The notes beneath the pieces are model-generated. The model had not been told where the DNA came from. It ran no database searches and saw only the letters and a program-made list of their open reading frames with translations. From Paenibacillus terrigena DSM 21567 (GTDB taxonomy: Bacteria > Bacillota > Bacilli > Paenibacillales > Paenibacillaceae), in assembly GCF_000374845.1 (NCBI RefSeq), contig NZ_KB895418.1, forward strand, positions 124,001 to 188,000: 64,000 bases of DNA, written 5' to 3'. Within the stretch, counting starts at the first letter, position 1. Each line of letters starts with the position of its first letter. Both the position numbers and the translations under genes were made by a program. Positions 1 to 8,525 of the stretch are shown here, one piece after another.

Positions 1-899
1 GTACAACATTCCGTGCTGTTGGATCCAAGGTGCGCTTCAAAGGCTTCATGCAGGTTTATGTGGAAGGTAACGATGACGGTTCAACGGACGGCGAAGATAA
101 GCTGCTACCAGCGTTAGCACAAGGCGACGCCTTAACGAAGAAGGATATCGAACCGAAGCAGCATTTTACACAGCCGCCGCCACGTTATACGGAGGCTCGA
201 TTGGTCAAGACGCTGGAGGAACTCGGCATCGGAAGACCAAGTACTTATGCTCCAACGCTAGAAACGATACAGAAACGCGGTTACGTCGCTGTTGAGGAGA
301 AGAAATTCGTCCCGACAGAGCTTGGCGAACTTGTCATTGAGCAAATGGAGCAGTTCTTCCCGGAAATACTCGATGTTGAATTTACGGCACATATGGAAGA
401 AGATCTCGACCATGTTGAAGATGGTGAGGGAGAATGGGTAGCAGTACTTGCGGAGTTCTACAAGTCATTCGAGAAACGCCTTGAAGTTGCCGAAGAGGAA
501 ATGAAGGAAATCGAAATCGTTGATGAAGTCTCCGATGAGATTTGCGAGAAGTGCGGTAAACATTTTGTGTATAAAATGGGGCGCTTCGGTAAATTCCTGG
601 CATGCTCAGGCTTCCCGGACTGCCGTAACACGAAGCCGATCGTGAAGGAAACGGGCGTTGCGTGTCCGACATGCCACGAAGGCCAGATCGTAGAGCGCCG
701 CAGCAAAAAAGGCCGTATATTCTACGGCTGTACGAGATACCCAGAGTGCGACTTCGTATCGTGGGATAAACCAATCTCCAAACCTTGTCCAAACTGCGGC
801 AAGCTGATGATTGAGAAGCGTACGAAGCAAGGGGTTAAGCACCAATGTACATCATGCGACTTCAGCGAAGAAGTACAAGATCAAGAGGATCAAGATTAA
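1..899 (+). CDS. topA: DNA topoisomerase I, C-terminal part (5' end outside window)
   Basis: Type IA topoisomerase that relaxes negative supercoils. Only the last 298 or so codons are present; the first complete codon begins at base 3. The fragment starts in the core domain and carries the conserved GIGRPSTYAPTLETIQKRGY stretch near residue 77. It ends with three four-cysteine zinc ribbons, starting CEKCGKH, CPTCHEG and CPNCGKL, the usual C-terminal DNA-binding tail in Firmicutes. The catalytic tyrosine lies upstream of the window. The gene ends in TAA at 897-899 and heads the topA-trmFO-hslVU-codY block, as in Bacillus. No sign of damage. Identification is secure even though partial. Confidence 0.97.
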   Translation, partial: TTFRAVGSKVRFKGFMQVYVEGNDDGSTDGEDKLLPALAQGDALTKKDIEPKQHFTQPPPRYTEARLVKTLEELGIGRPSTYAPTLETIQKRGYVAVEEKKFVPTELGELVIEQMEQFFPEILDVEFTAHMEEDLDHVEDGEGEWVAVLAEFYKSFEKRLEVAEEEMKEIEIVDEVSDEICEKCGKHFVYKMGRFGKFLACSGFPDCRNTKPIVKETGVACPTCHEGQIVERRSKKGRIFYGCTRYPECDFVSWDKPISKPCPNCGKLMIEKRTKQGVKHQCTSCDFSEEVQDQEDQD

Positions 900-951
900 T
901 CTAATCTTTTGAGCGAGTAGCTCACAACCATATACGTAAAGCGTGCCGCAC

Positions 952-976
952 AGTCCCTTATTTAAGGGACTGTTTC
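952..976 (+). terminator. Possible intrinsic terminator after topA
   Basis: A perfect inverted repeat (AGTCCCTTA, two-base loop, TAAGGGACT at 952-971) lies about 50 bases after the topA stop. The T-run that follows is short (GTTT), so termination would be weak. The AT-rich symmetrical centre also makes it a possible protein-binding palindrome. Confidence 0.4.
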
Positions 977-1039
977 GGCGAAAGCGCTCATTTGTGGATA
1001 AGGATAGAATCGTATACAGTTGCTTCTTAGCCCATTTTC

Positions 1040-1170
1040 GGGTGTCCAGAGGGCGAGCCCTCGGGTCCCCCTTAGTAAGGGGGATGTAGGGGGATGGAAA
1101 AGTTTTTTAAGCATTAAAAAAAGAAACTTAAATAAATTGTATAAGGGGGAATGGGGGAAGCCCTCACCAC
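1040..1170. repeat. GC-skewed palindromic intergenic element
   Basis: The 289-base gap between topA and trmFO contains G/C-run repeats: a GGGCGAGCCC palindrome (1051-1060), TCCCCCTT-AGT-AAGGGGGA (1066-1084), then GTAGGGGGAT and, after an A/T-rich spacer, AAGGGGGAATGGGGGAA. The composition differs from the flanking genes. It resembles the short palindromic intergenic repeats dispersed in many genomes, but no second copy exists in this window to prove that. A 73-codon open frame running through it has no coding character. Confidence 0.4.
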
Positions 1171-1188
1171 CTCAAGGAGGAACCAACA

Positions 1189-2517
1189 TTGTCAGAACAA
1201 CAAAGAGTCACCGTCATCGGAGCAGGATTAGCAGGCAGTGAAGCAGCATGGCAGATCGCAAGTCAAGGTGTGCCGGTTACGTTATATGAAATGCGCCCAG
1301 TACAGAAAACACCAGCGCATCACACCGATAAATTTGCAGAACTCGTATGTAGTAATTCTCTTCGTGCGAATGGATTGAGTAATGCGGTAGGTGTCATTAA
1401 AGAAGAAATGCGCATGTTGAACTCACTTATTATTGGCGCAGCTGATCGTAATGCCGTGCCTGCTGGTGGAGCGTTAGCTGTGGATCGTGACGGCTTTGGG
1501 GATGAAATCACAAATACGCTTCGTGAGCACCCGCTTATTGAAGTGCGCAACGAAGAAGTGCAAGAGATTCCTCAAGACGGGATTACTGTCATTGCAACAG
1601 GACCACTGACATCACCGAGCCTCTCTGCGCAAATTAAAAATTTGCTGGGTGAAGAATACTTCTACTTCTATGATGCAGCAGCTCCGATCATCGAGAAAGA
1701 TTCGATTGATATGAACAAGGTATACCTCGCTTCTCGTTATGACAAAGGTGAAGCTGCTTATCTCAATTGCCCAATGACGGAAGAGGAATTCAACGTCTTC
1801 TACGATGCACTCATTTCTGCAGAGACAGCAGCGCTCAAAGAGTTCGAGAAAGAGATATATTTTGAAGGTTGTATGCCAATTGAAGTCATGATGAAGCGCG
1901 GGAAGCAGACGGCATTGTTCGGTCCGATGAAGCCAGTAGGTCTAGTCAACCCACACACCGGACAACTCCCTTATGCAGTCGTTCAGCTTCGTCAAGATAA
2001 CGCAGCAGGCACACTGTATAACATGGTTGGCTTCCAGACGCATTTGAAGTGGGGCGAACAGAAGCGGGTGTTCTCGCTTATTCCTGGTCTAGAGAATGCA
2101 GAATTTGTTCGATATGGTGTAATGCACCGGAATACGTTCGTAAACTCGCCTAAATTGCTCAGACCGACCTATCAGTTAAAAGGACGGGATAATCTCTTTT
2201 TCGCAGGGCAAATGACAGGCGTAGAGGGCTATGTGGAGTCTGCGGCTTCGGGACTGATTGCAGGGCTCAATGCAGCGCGATTTGCGAAGCAGCAGGAATG
2301 CCTTGTTTTCCCACATGAATCCACGCTCGGAAGTATGGCGCATTATATTACGAATGCGGATCCTGCGCATTTCCAACCGATGAATGCGAATTTCGGACTT
2401 GTTCCTCCACTGGAGAAACGTATTCGTAATAAAAAGGAAAAAAATGAAATGATCGCGACGAGAGCACTTGATACGGTCCGTAATTTTGCACAAGAGCACC
2501 AACTCATTTATACTTAA
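1189..2517 (+). CDS. trmFO: tRNA (uracil-5-)-methyltransferase TrmFO, folate-dependent
   Basis: Flavoprotein that methylates U54 of tRNA to ribothymidine using methylene-tetrahydrofolate and reduced FAD, instead of SAM. The 442-aa product has the N-terminal FAD-binding Rossmann motif [14 protein letters not shown], the conserved CSNSLRAN segment near residue 54, and the C-terminal FAD-binding stretch [19 protein letters not shown]. Its length matches the family (about 435 aa). Translation starts at TTG, fixed by AAGGAGG at 1174-1180. It was formerly called gid. The gene lies in its usual place after topA. A hairpin terminator follows. Confidence 0.97.
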   Translation: MSEQQRVTVIGAGLAGSEAAWQIASQGVPVTLYEMRPVQKTPAHHTDKFAELVCSNSLRANGLSNAVGVIKEEMRMLNSLIIGAADRNAVPAGGALAVDRDGFGDEITNTLREHPLIEVRNEEVQEIPQDGITVIATGPLTSPSLSAQIKNLLGEEYFYFYDAAAPIIEKDSIDMNKVYLASRYDKGEAAYLNCPMTEEEFNVFYDALISAETAALKEFEKEIYFEGCMPIEVMMKRGKQTALFGPMKPVGLVNPHTGQLPYAVVQLRQDNAAGTLYNMVGFQTHLKWGEQKRVFSLIPGLENAEFVRYGVMHRNTFVNSPKLLRPTYQLKGRDNLFFAGQMTGVEGYVESAASGLIAGLNAARFAKQQECLVFPHESTLGSMAHYITNADPAHFQPMNANFGLVPPLEKRIRNKKEKNEMIATRALDTVRNFAQEHQLIYT

Positions 2518-2539
2518 TATATTGAGATTGATGACACTT

Positions 2540-2574
2540 AAAGAAGCAGCTGCTCATAGCTGTTTCTTTGTTTA
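2540..2574 (+). terminator. Intrinsic terminator after trmFO
   Basis: A 12-bp stem (AAAGAAGCAGCT with AGCTGTTTCTTT, one G-U pair, six-base loop) ends in a T-rich run (TTTCTTTGTTT). It lies 23 bases after the trmFO stop and separates trmFO from hslV. Confidence 0.7.
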
Positions 2575-2676
2575 GGAAAAGGCTTTTGGTGGTTTTGGGG
2601 TCCACACAAAGTACCTGTATCGACTTCGAAGCCAAATCCTCACGTTGTGGGGTTATTTTAGGAGGGGGATTGCCTC

Positions 2677-3219
2677 ATGGAAATGGCATTTCACGCGACA
2701 ACGATATGTGCAGTTCGACATCAAGGTAAAGGCGCTATTGCAGGGGACGGACAAGTGACGTTCGGAAATAGTATGGTTATGAAGCAGCATGCGAAGAAAG
2801 TTCGTCGTTTATATCGAGGGCAGGTTGTAGCAGGATTTGCGGGTTCAGTCGCAGATGCCATTACGTTATTTGAGAAATTCGAAGGCAAACTGGAAGAACA
2901 TCATGGAAATCTGCAACGTTCCGCTGTCGAGCTTGCCAAAGAATGGCGCTCAGATCGCGTTCTTCGGAAACTTGAGGCCATGATGATCGTAATGGATCAT
3001 AGTGGATTGTTATTAATCTCGGGGAATGGTGAGATTATCGAACCAGATGATGGCATCCTGGCGATTGGTTCAGGGGGTTCCTTTGCTCTCTCAGCAGCTC
3101 GGGCATTGCAACGCCATGCGCCAGAGATGGAAGCGAAAGAAATGGCCAAGGCGTCACTTCAAATTGCTTCTGAGATCTGCGTATATACCAACGGGAATAT
3201 TATCGTCGAAGAAATTTGA
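2677..3219 (+). CDS. hslV: ATP-dependent protease subunit HslV (ClpQ/CodW)
   Basis: Peptidase of the two-component HslUV complex, a proteasome-beta-like double ring capped by the HslU ATPase. The 180-aa product matches the family over its whole length ([54 protein letters not shown]). The start is fixed by AGGAGGGGG at 2660-2668, eight bases before ATG 2677, and gives an N-terminus [10 protein letters not shown]. Classical HslV begins M-TTI with Thr as nucleophile. Bacillus CodW begins MSSFHATT and uses an N-terminal Ser. Here neither end-residue is available without removing seven residues, or using another nucleophile. The gene is followed by hslU after 23 bases. Confidence 0.95.
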   Translation: MEMAFHATTICAVRHQGKGAIAGDGQVTFGNSMVMKQHAKKVRRLYRGQVVAGFAGSVADAITLFEKFEGKLEEHHGNLQRSAVELAKEWRSDRVLRKLEAMMIVMDHSGLLLISGNGEIIEPDDGILAIGSGGSFALSAARALQRHAPEMEAKEMAKASLQIASEICVYTNGNIIVEEI

Positions 3220-3242
3220 GAAATTGTGATGGAGGGATGTAG

Positions 3243-4643
3243 ATGAGTAATCAATCGCTAACACCGCGTCAGATCGTTGCGGAGCTAGATAAGTATATCG
3301 TCGGCCAGAAGAATGCGAAGAAATCGGTCGCTGTAGCACTGCGTAATCGTTATCGCCGCAGTCTACTCGATGAATCAGTTCGTGATGAGATTGTTCCGAA
3401 GAATATTTTGATGATTGGTCCTACAGGGGTTGGTAAGACGGAAATCGCTCGCAGACTCGCGAAGCTAGTTCAAGCTCCATTCGTCAAAGTAGAAGCGACG
3501 AAATTTACGGAAGTGGGCTATGTAGGCCGCGATGTGGAATCGATGGTTCGCGACTTGATCGAGACCTCCATTCGTATGGTGAAATCAGAACGAATGGAAC
3601 ATGTGAAGGACAAGGCGGAAGAAATGGCTAATGAACGAATTGTTCAAATCCTCGCTCCTTCAGCAGCGAAGAACAAGAATCAGAAGAATCCATTCGAAAT
3701 GCTGTTTGGCAATAATGGCGGGAATACACAACAGGAAGAGGCAGAACCGCAAGATTCGAATCTTACAGAGCGCCGTCGTCAGGTGCGATTTAATCTACTT
3801 TCTGGGAAGCTGGAGAATGATACAATTGAGATTGACGTCGAAGATGCTGCACCGAATATGATGGATATGTTCGCTGGCCAAGGGAATGAGCAGATGGGTA
3901 TGAACATGCAGGAAATGTTCGGGAACCTGATGCCCAAACGAACAAAACGTCGGAAGTTAACGATTAAAGAAGCACGGAAAGTGCTGATACAGGAAGAAGC
4001 TGGGAAATTGGTCGATATGGACGATGTTACGCAAGAGTCCATCAGACGCGCTGAGCAATCCGGCATTATCTTTATAGATGAGATTGATAAAGTTGCTAGT
4101 TCGGGCAGAGGATCGGGTCCAGATGTATCTAGAGAGGGCGTACAACGTGATATACTCCCGATCGTTGAAGGTTCGACGATCATGACCAAATACGGTCAAG
4201 TGAAGACGGACTATATTTTATTTATTGCTGCTGGAGCGTTCCATATTGCGAAGCCATCGGATCTGATCCCAGAGCTTCAAGGTCGATTCCCGATTCGGGT
4301 TGAGCTTAATAGCCTGTCCTTAGATGATTTTGTATCCATCTTAACAGAGCCGAAAAATGCATTAACGAAGCAATACGCAGATCTTCTTCGCACAGAAGAT
4401 ATTGAGATTGAATTCTCGACGGAAGCCATTCGCGAGATTGCACACATTGCTGCAACCGTGAATCAGAATACAGAGAATATTGGTGCACGCAGATTGCATA
4501 CGATCTTAGAGAAATTATTAGAGGATTTGTCATTCGAGGCGCCAGAATTGACTCTAGACAAGATGACGATTACCCCAGAGTATGTCCGTGAGAAATTAGG
4601 GGATATCGCGCAGAATCGTGATCTCAGTCAATATATTCTGTGA
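3243..4643 (+). CDS. hslU: HslU (ClpY/CodX) AAA+ unfoldase of the HslUV protease
   Basis: Hexameric ATPase that unfolds substrates and feeds them to HslV. The 466-aa product has Walker [16 protein letters not shown] near residues 60-74, an inserted I-domain of about 135 residues (roughly 110-245) with acidic and Met-rich stretches, Walker B IIFIDEID near 276, a sensor region [21 protein letters not shown], and a C-terminus ending QYIL. The exposed Ile-Leu end fits docking into HslV. The start ATG has GGAGGG upstream. It is cotranscribed with hslV and sits just before codY, as in Bacillus. Confidence 0.97.
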   Translation: MSNQSLTPRQIVAELDKYIVGQKNAKKSVAVALRNRYRRSLLDESVRDEIVPKNILMIGPTGVGKTEIARRLAKLVQAPFVKVEATKFTEVGYVGRDVESMVRDLIETSIRMVKSERMEHVKDKAEEMANERIVQILAPSAAKNKNQKNPFEMLFGNNGGNTQQEEAEPQDSNLTERRRQVRFNLLSGKLENDTIEIDVEDAAPNMMDMFAGQGNEQMGMNMQEMFGNLMPKRTKRRKLTIKEARKVLIQEEAGKLVDMDDVTQESIRRAEQSGIIFIDEIDKVASSGRGSGPDVSREGVQRDILPIVEGSTIMTKYGQVKTDYILFIAAGAFHIAKPSDLIPELQGRFPIRVELNSLSLDDFVSILTEPKNALTKQYADLLRTEDIEIEFSTEAIREIAHIAATVNQNTENIGARRLHTILEKLLEDLSFEAPELTLDKMTITPEYVREKLGDIAQNRDLSQYIL

Positions 4644-4672
4644 TCCTTAAGTTGAACTAGGAGGTTACGAAG

Positions 4673-5440
4673 GTGACACTACTCGCCAACACACGTGCTT
4701 TGAACAAACTGCTGCAGCGTGCAGATGGCAAGGCTGTCAATTTCCGTGAAATGTCGGAGATCCTGCGAGATGCCATTCAGGCCAATATCTATGTCGTGAG
4801 CCAAAAAGGCAAAGTATTAGGATATGGGGTCATGGATGAGACGGAGTTACAAGCTCTGGAGCAGACAGCGAATGAAGTTCGTTTCTCAAAGGAAATGAAT
4901 CAATTTCTTCTTTCTTTTGGTGAAACGGCATGGAACACCGATGCAGGAACGCAGAATCAAGAAATATTAAATCGAATTTCGGCATTTTTCTCCCATTCGA
5001 TTGTCACAGTCGTACCGATTATTGGTCGTGGGGAAAGAATTGGTACTATTGTACTAACGAGTCCTAAAGCCCTATTGAAGGATGATGATCTGATTTTGGC
5101 GGAATATGGTTCTGCTATTGTAGGAATGGAAATCAGTCGAGACCGTGCAGATGAGCACGAAGTGGAGAGCCGCAATAAGTCTTCGGTTCTATCTGCGGTC
5201 AACTCTCTTACCTATAGTGAGTTGGATGCGGTCGAACATATCGTCCATGAATTAACAGGTAGTGAAGGACTGCTCGTAGCATCCAAAGTTGCGGACCGCG
5301 CAGGAATTACCCGCTCTGTTATCGTCAATGCGCTGCGCAAACTCGAAGGTGCTGGCGTCATTGAGACTCGCTCGCTCGGGATGAAAGGAACGTATATTAA
5401 AATTGTAAATGATCAATTTATAAGCCATATTACCCGTTAA
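4673..5440 (+). CDS. codY: Global transcription regulator CodY
   Basis: GTP- and branched-chain amino acid-sensing repressor of stationary-phase genes in Firmicutes. The 255-aa product has an N-terminal GAF domain (about 1-155), a long linker helix, and a C-terminal winged helix-turn-helix with ASKVADRAGITRSVIVNALR near residues 202-221. Length and architecture are those of the family. The start is GTG with AGGAGG about ten bases upstream. It is the last gene before the fla/che operon, whose promoter CodY is known to repress in B. subtilis; a degenerate CodY box is noted below. Confidence 0.97.
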   Translation: MTLLANTRALNKLLQRADGKAVNFREMSEILRDAIQANIYVVSQKGKVLGYGVMDETELQALEQTANEVRFSKEMNQFLLSFGETAWNTDAGTQNQEILNRISAFFSHSIVTVVPIIGRGERIGTIVLTSPKALLKDDDLILAEYGSAIVGMEISRDRADEHEVESRNKSSVLSAVNSLTYSELDAVEHIVHELTGSEGLLVASKVADRAGITRSVIVNALRKLEGAGVIETRSLGMKGTYIKIVNDQFISHITR

Positions 5441-5479
5441 ATTGTTAAGTGTTTTTAAAGCTCTATATAGAATGACAAG

Positions 5480-5514
5480 AGTCCTATCTTTCGATGAAAG
5501 ATAGGGCTTTTTGC
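5480..5514 (+). terminator. Intrinsic terminator after codY
   Basis: Perfect stem CCTATCTTTC / GAAAGATAGG with a three-base loop, followed by GCTTTTTGC. It lies about 40 bases after the codY stop and isolates codY from the flagellar operon. Confidence 0.85.
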
Positions 5515-5519
5515 TTATT

Positions 5520-5549
5520 GTGAAAAAAGGTAATCTCAAAGAATATAAT
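5520..5549 (+). promoter_or_regulatory. Candidate sigma-A promoter of the fla/che operon
   Basis: A perfect -10 hexamer TATAAT (5544-5549) is preceded at 18 bp by GTGAAA (5520-5525, 4 of 6 matches to TTGACA). A start near 5556 would give a leader of about 135 bases before flgB. No good sigma-D promoter (TAAA-N15-GCCGATAT) was found in the same gap. Position and -10 quality support the call; the -35 is weak. Confidence 0.55.
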
Positions 5550-5551
5550 GA

Positions 5552-5566
5552 TATACTGGCAGTATA
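5552..5566. promoter_or_regulatory. Perfect palindrome over the fla/che start point, operator candidate
   Basis: TATACTG-G-CAGTATA is a perfect 15-base inverted repeat immediately after the -10 box, so it would overlap the transcription start. Symmetry and position suit a repressor site; the binding protein is unknown. Confidence 0.4.
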
Positions 5567-5567
5567 C

Positions 5568-5582
5568 AAATTTCTGCATATT
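5568..5582. promoter_or_regulatory. Degenerate CodY box near the fla/che promoter
   Basis: AAATTTCTGCATATT matches the CodY consensus AATTTTCWGAAAATT at 12 of 15 positions and lies just downstream of the predicted start. CodY repression of fla/che is known in B. subtilis. Three mismatches are within the range of some real sites but also occur by chance in AT-rich DNA. Confidence 0.35.
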
Positions 5583-5614
5583 TTTTATTACACGACAAAT
5601 AATCATTAAAATAT

Positions 5615-5621
5615 TGTCGAA
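5615..5621 (+). promoter_or_regulatory. Possible Spo0A box (TGTCGAA) in the flgB leader
   Basis: An exact 0A-box heptamer. It forms half of an imperfect inverted repeat with CGACAA at 5593-5598 (TTGTCG on the other strand). A heptamer alone is weak evidence. Confidence 0.25.
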
Positions 5622-5690
5622 TTAAGGAGGATATTCAGGATTTTTGTAGAATTTTATTATTACTAATTTAAAATGAAAGTGGGGAAAATT

Positions 5691-6101
5691 GTGAATTTGC
5701 TTAGTGGCGCAAGCTATGAACGCTTACAAGGCGCGATCGACACCTCGAATTTACGCCAGAAAGTCATTGCAAACAACATTGCCAATGCAGATACGCCGAA
5801 TTTCAAGAGATCTGACGTCTCCTTCGAAAGCATGTTGGAACAGGAAATGGATCGAAATTCATCTTCACTGATCGGCAATCGTACAGATTCCCGGCATTTC
5901 TATATCGGGCCCAAATCAGGTTCGATGGTATCACCTCAAGTGACTACAGATGAGACTACGGTGTATAACAATAATCTCAACAATGTAGACATGGATAAAG
6001 AAATGTCACAGCTAGCCCAGAACCAATTGAAGTATAATGCCCTCATTCAACAACTAAATCACGATATTAAAATGAAACGCGTCGTACTCGAAGGGAGATA
6101 A
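5691..6101 (+). CDS. flgB: Flagellar basal-body rod protein FlgB
   Basis: Proximal rod subunit, exported by the flagellar type III system and assembled on the MS ring. The 136-aa product has the N-terminal rod signature QKVIANNIANADTPNFKRS and a C-terminal coiled segment with NNVDMDKEMSQLAQNQLKYN. The GTG at 5691 is preferred: it follows GGGGAAAATT and gives the family-like start MNLLSGASYERLQGA. An in-frame ATG at 5673 would add six residues but has no ribosome site. First gene of the fla/che operon; its TAA overlaps the flgC ATG by one base. Confidence 0.93.
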   Translation: MNLLSGASYERLQGAIDTSNLRQKVIANNIANADTPNFKRSDVSFESMLEQEMDRNSSSLIGNRTDSRHFYIGPKSGSMVSPQVTTDETTVYNNNLNNVDMDKEMSQLAQNQLKYNALIQQLNHDIKMKRVVLEGR

Positions 6102-6559
6102 TGCGCTTGAACATTAGTAATAGTTTTAATATTAGTGCTTCTGCATTGACCGCTCAGCGTCTGCGAATGGATGTTGTCAGTTCCAACATTGCGAATGCAG
6201 AGACAACGCGTGGCAGGTATGTTGATGGGAAATTCGAACCTTATCGTCGGAAGATGGTTGTGATGCAGCCATACCAAGAGAAAAGTTTCGCGAATGCACT
6301 TCAAACTGAGCTCGGAGAGCCAGATCTCGGAAGGGGTGTGAAGATTACTCAAATCAAAGAAGATCAGGCGCCATTCAAGCAAGTCTATAATCCAACGCAT
6401 CCTGATGCAGATTCAAATGGTTATGTAAGCATGCCTAACGTTGATGTGCTAAAGGAAATGGTGGATATGATTTCTGCGACAAGGGCATATGAGTCGAATG
6501 TAACGGCACTAAATGCTTCGAAGTCGATGTTTATGAAAGCACTTGAGATTGGTAAATAA
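6101..6559 (+). CDS. flgC: Flagellar basal-body rod protein FlgC
   Basis: Rod subunit that stacks with FlgB, FlgF/G-type proteins and FliE. The 152-aa product shows the conserved N-terminal segment ALTAQRLRMDVVSSNIANAE and the C-terminal rod motif YVSMPNVDVLKEMVDMISAT followed by RAYESNVTALNASKSM. Length is typical. Start overlaps the flgB stop (TAATG), suggesting translational coupling. Followed 26 bases later by fliE. Confidence 0.96.
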   Translation: MRLNISNSFNISASALTAQRLRMDVVSSNIANAETTRGRYVDGKFEPYRRKMVVMQPYQEKSFANALQTELGEPDLGRGVKITQIKEDQAPFKQVYNPTHPDADSNGYVSMPNVDVLKEMVDMISATRAYESNVTALNASKSMFMKALEIGK

Positions 6560-6585
6560 CAATACACCTATCGAACGGGGGGGAA

Positions 6586-6891
6586 ATGATGATACAGAAT
6601 ACCTTGTTGGCAGGCGTAACGCCGAAGCTGACAACGAACATCGCTCAGAATACAGCAACACCAGCAGAAGTCACCAAACAATTTAGTGATTTTTTAGGTG
6701 ATGCGTTGAATCAAGTGGATGCACAAGAGAAGAATGTACAAAAAATGAGCGATAAGTTTATTTTAGGCCAAGTGAATGTTGATCAATTGATGATCGCATC
6801 CGAACAGGCGACGCTAAGTCTTCAGCTGACGACACAAATTCGCAATAAAGTGATCGAAGCTTATCAAGATATCATGCGTACGCAAATCTAA
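6586..6891 (+). CDS. fliE: Flagellar hook-basal body protein FliE
   Basis: Small adaptor joining the rod to the MS ring. The 101-aa product is of the usual size and has the family core FSDFLGDALNQVDAQEKN, with C-terminal helices ending in LQLTTQIRNKVIEAYQDIMR. Start ATG 6586 (an adjacent ATG at 6589 is possible) is preceded by a G-rich ribosome site. The order flgB-flgC-fliE is conserved in Bacillales. Confidence 0.95.
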   Translation: MMIQNTLLAGVTPKLTTNIAQNTATPAEVTKQFSDFLGDALNQVDAQEKNVQKMSDKFILGQVNVDQLMIASEQATLSLQLTTQIRNKVIEAYQDIMRTQI

Positions 6892-6933
6892 TTAGAGATA
6901 CATATTTAGCAAAGTTTCGGATGGGGTGACGGT

Positions 6934-8520
6934 GTGAACGAGAAGTTCGTCCAGTATCGAGATAAAGTGACTCAATTCTGGGGTCAATTCGGGAAAAAGC
7001 AAAAAGTATTGTTTTTATCAGTAATCGGCATTCTGCTCGTCGTCATTGTCCTGTTGTCGTATCAATTCTCGAAGGTTGAGTACGAGACAGCTTTTAGAGA
7101 TTTGAATGAAGTCGATGCTGCAGCAGTGATGCAGAATTTGGATGCGAGCGGTGTTCCTTATAAACTAAGTGCTGATGGCAAGTCGATTTCGGTTCCAAGC
7201 GCATCAGCTTCCAAAGTAAGAGTTGATATAGCATCGCAAGGCATCGTGAAGAACGGATCGTTAGGCTTCGGTGCTTTTACGGATAGCTCGTCAACGTTTG
7301 GTTCAACCGATCGTGAATTCGATGTGAAATATAAAAATGCACTTAATGGCGAAATTCAGCAATTATTGAATCGGATGCAGGGTGTTAGTGATTCAAAAGT
7401 GGTTGTGAATTTACCACGTGAAAGCGTCTTTGCAGGTATGGAAGAGCAAGAAGCTGCTTCAGCCTCTGTGAATCTTAAATTCAAACCTGGATATCGACCT
7501 AGCCAGGAAACAGTAGATTCCTACTTCAATCTCATTAAGACTGCGATTCCGAATCTAGCACTAGATAACATTACGGTGACAAGTGATGAAGGCGAGTTAA
7601 TGTCTTCCTTGAAGAACGGTAATGCAACGATGTCAAGTGCGATCGAAGAGCAGATGCAAATTCGTAAGAAATTCGAGAACGATGTTCGTTCAAGTGTTAA
7701 ACAATTTTTAGGACGCTGGTATTCTCCAGATAAAATTGAAGTACTCGTTGGCGCATCCATTAATTTCGATAAGAAAAACTCGGAACAGAAACTTGTCGAA
7801 CCTGTGAATAAAGACGAGATCAAAGGGATAGAAATTAGTGTTCAAGAATCTCAGAAAACCTACAGCGGTAAAGACAGTCAGGCTGGTGGTGTTGCTGGGA
7901 CAGGAGCGCAAGAAATTCCAGGATACCCTGGCAGTGACAATAGCGGCCAGTCCAATTCGGAAGAAAGCTCCAAAACGACCAACTATGATGTGAATCGTAT
8001 CACGAACCAAATTCAATCTAGTCCGTTCTCAGTCAAAGATTTGAGTGTCAATGTTGCGATTGAACCACCAAATGGTGATCTTGCTTCATTTACGCCAGAG
8101 AAAAAGAAAGAAATCGAGACGGTGCTTGTCAATTTTGTACGCTCAAAGCTCGCAGATTCAGGTCTTGATTATTCAGACGAAGTACTAGCCAAAAAAGTTT
8201 CAGTTGTTGCACAAAATTTTGGTTCAACAGCCGCAGCATCGGAAAAAGCTACCTTAACCAACACATTATGGATTGGTGGAGGGGTACTTGCACTAGCATT
8301 GCTCGCTGGAATCGGATTTATGGTGTATCGACGTAAGAAGAAGCAACAGGAAGCATTCGAAGATATTCCACTCGAACCAGCTTTGGAATTCCCTTCAATT
8401 GATTTTGAGAATGTAACGAACGAAAATCAAGTTCGCAAACAATTAGAAACCCTTGCCAAGAAAAAACCAGATGAGTTTGTTAACTTGTTACGTTCTTGGT
8501 TAGCAGATGAATCGAGGTGA
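6934..8520 (+). CDS. fliF: Flagellar MS-ring protein FliF
   Basis: Forms the membrane ring on which the rod, switch and export gate assemble. The 528-aa product has a first transmembrane helix near residues 24-45 (VLFLSVIGILLVVIVLLSYQ), periplasmic ring-building motifs (DREFDVKYKNALNGEIQQLL), a Ser/Gly-rich loop near 310-345, and a second transmembrane helix near 447-468 (LWIGGGVLALALLAGIGFMV). The cytoplasmic tail ends PDEFVNLLRSWLADE, which binds FliG. Start is GTG with a G-rich site. Followed six bases later by fliG. Confidence 0.97.
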   Translation: MNEKFVQYRDKVTQFWGQFGKKQKVLFLSVIGILLVVIVLLSYQFSKVEYETAFRDLNEVDAAAVMQNLDASGVPYKLSADGKSISVPSASASKVRVDIASQGIVKNGSLGFGAFTDSSSTFGSTDREFDVKYKNALNGEIQQLLNRMQGVSDSKVVVNLPRESVFAGMEEQEAASASVNLKFKPGYRPSQETVDSYFNLIKTAIPNLALDNITVTSDEGELMSSLKNGNATMSSAIEEQMQIRKKFENDVRSSVKQFLGRWYSPDKIEVLVGASINFDKKNSEQKLVEPVNKDEIKGIEISVQESQKTYSGKDSQAGGVAGTGAQEIPGYPGSDNSGQSNSEESSKTTNYDVNRITNQIQSSPFSVKDLSVNVAIEPPNGDLASFTPEKKKEIETVLVNFVRSKLADSGLDYSDEVLAKKVSVVAQNFGSTAAASEKATLTNTLWIGGGVLALALLAGIGFMVYRRKKKQQEAFEDIPLEPALEFPSIDFENVTNENQVRKQLETLAKKKPDEFVNLLRSWLADESR

Positions 8521-8525
8521 CATAG

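Noticed and set aside
1020-1241. Open frame of 73 codons across the topA-trmFO gap
   Set aside because: It runs through palindromic G/C repeats, overlaps the trmFO start, and its residues reflect the repeats rather than a protein.
2600-2640. TTGGGG-N17-TATCGA as a promoter for hslV
   Set aside because: The -10 is too far from consensus to claim; the region may still hold a promoter I cannot define.
5514-5690. Sigma-D promoter before flgB
   Set aside because: No TAAA-N15-GCCGATAT-like pair could be found in the gap.
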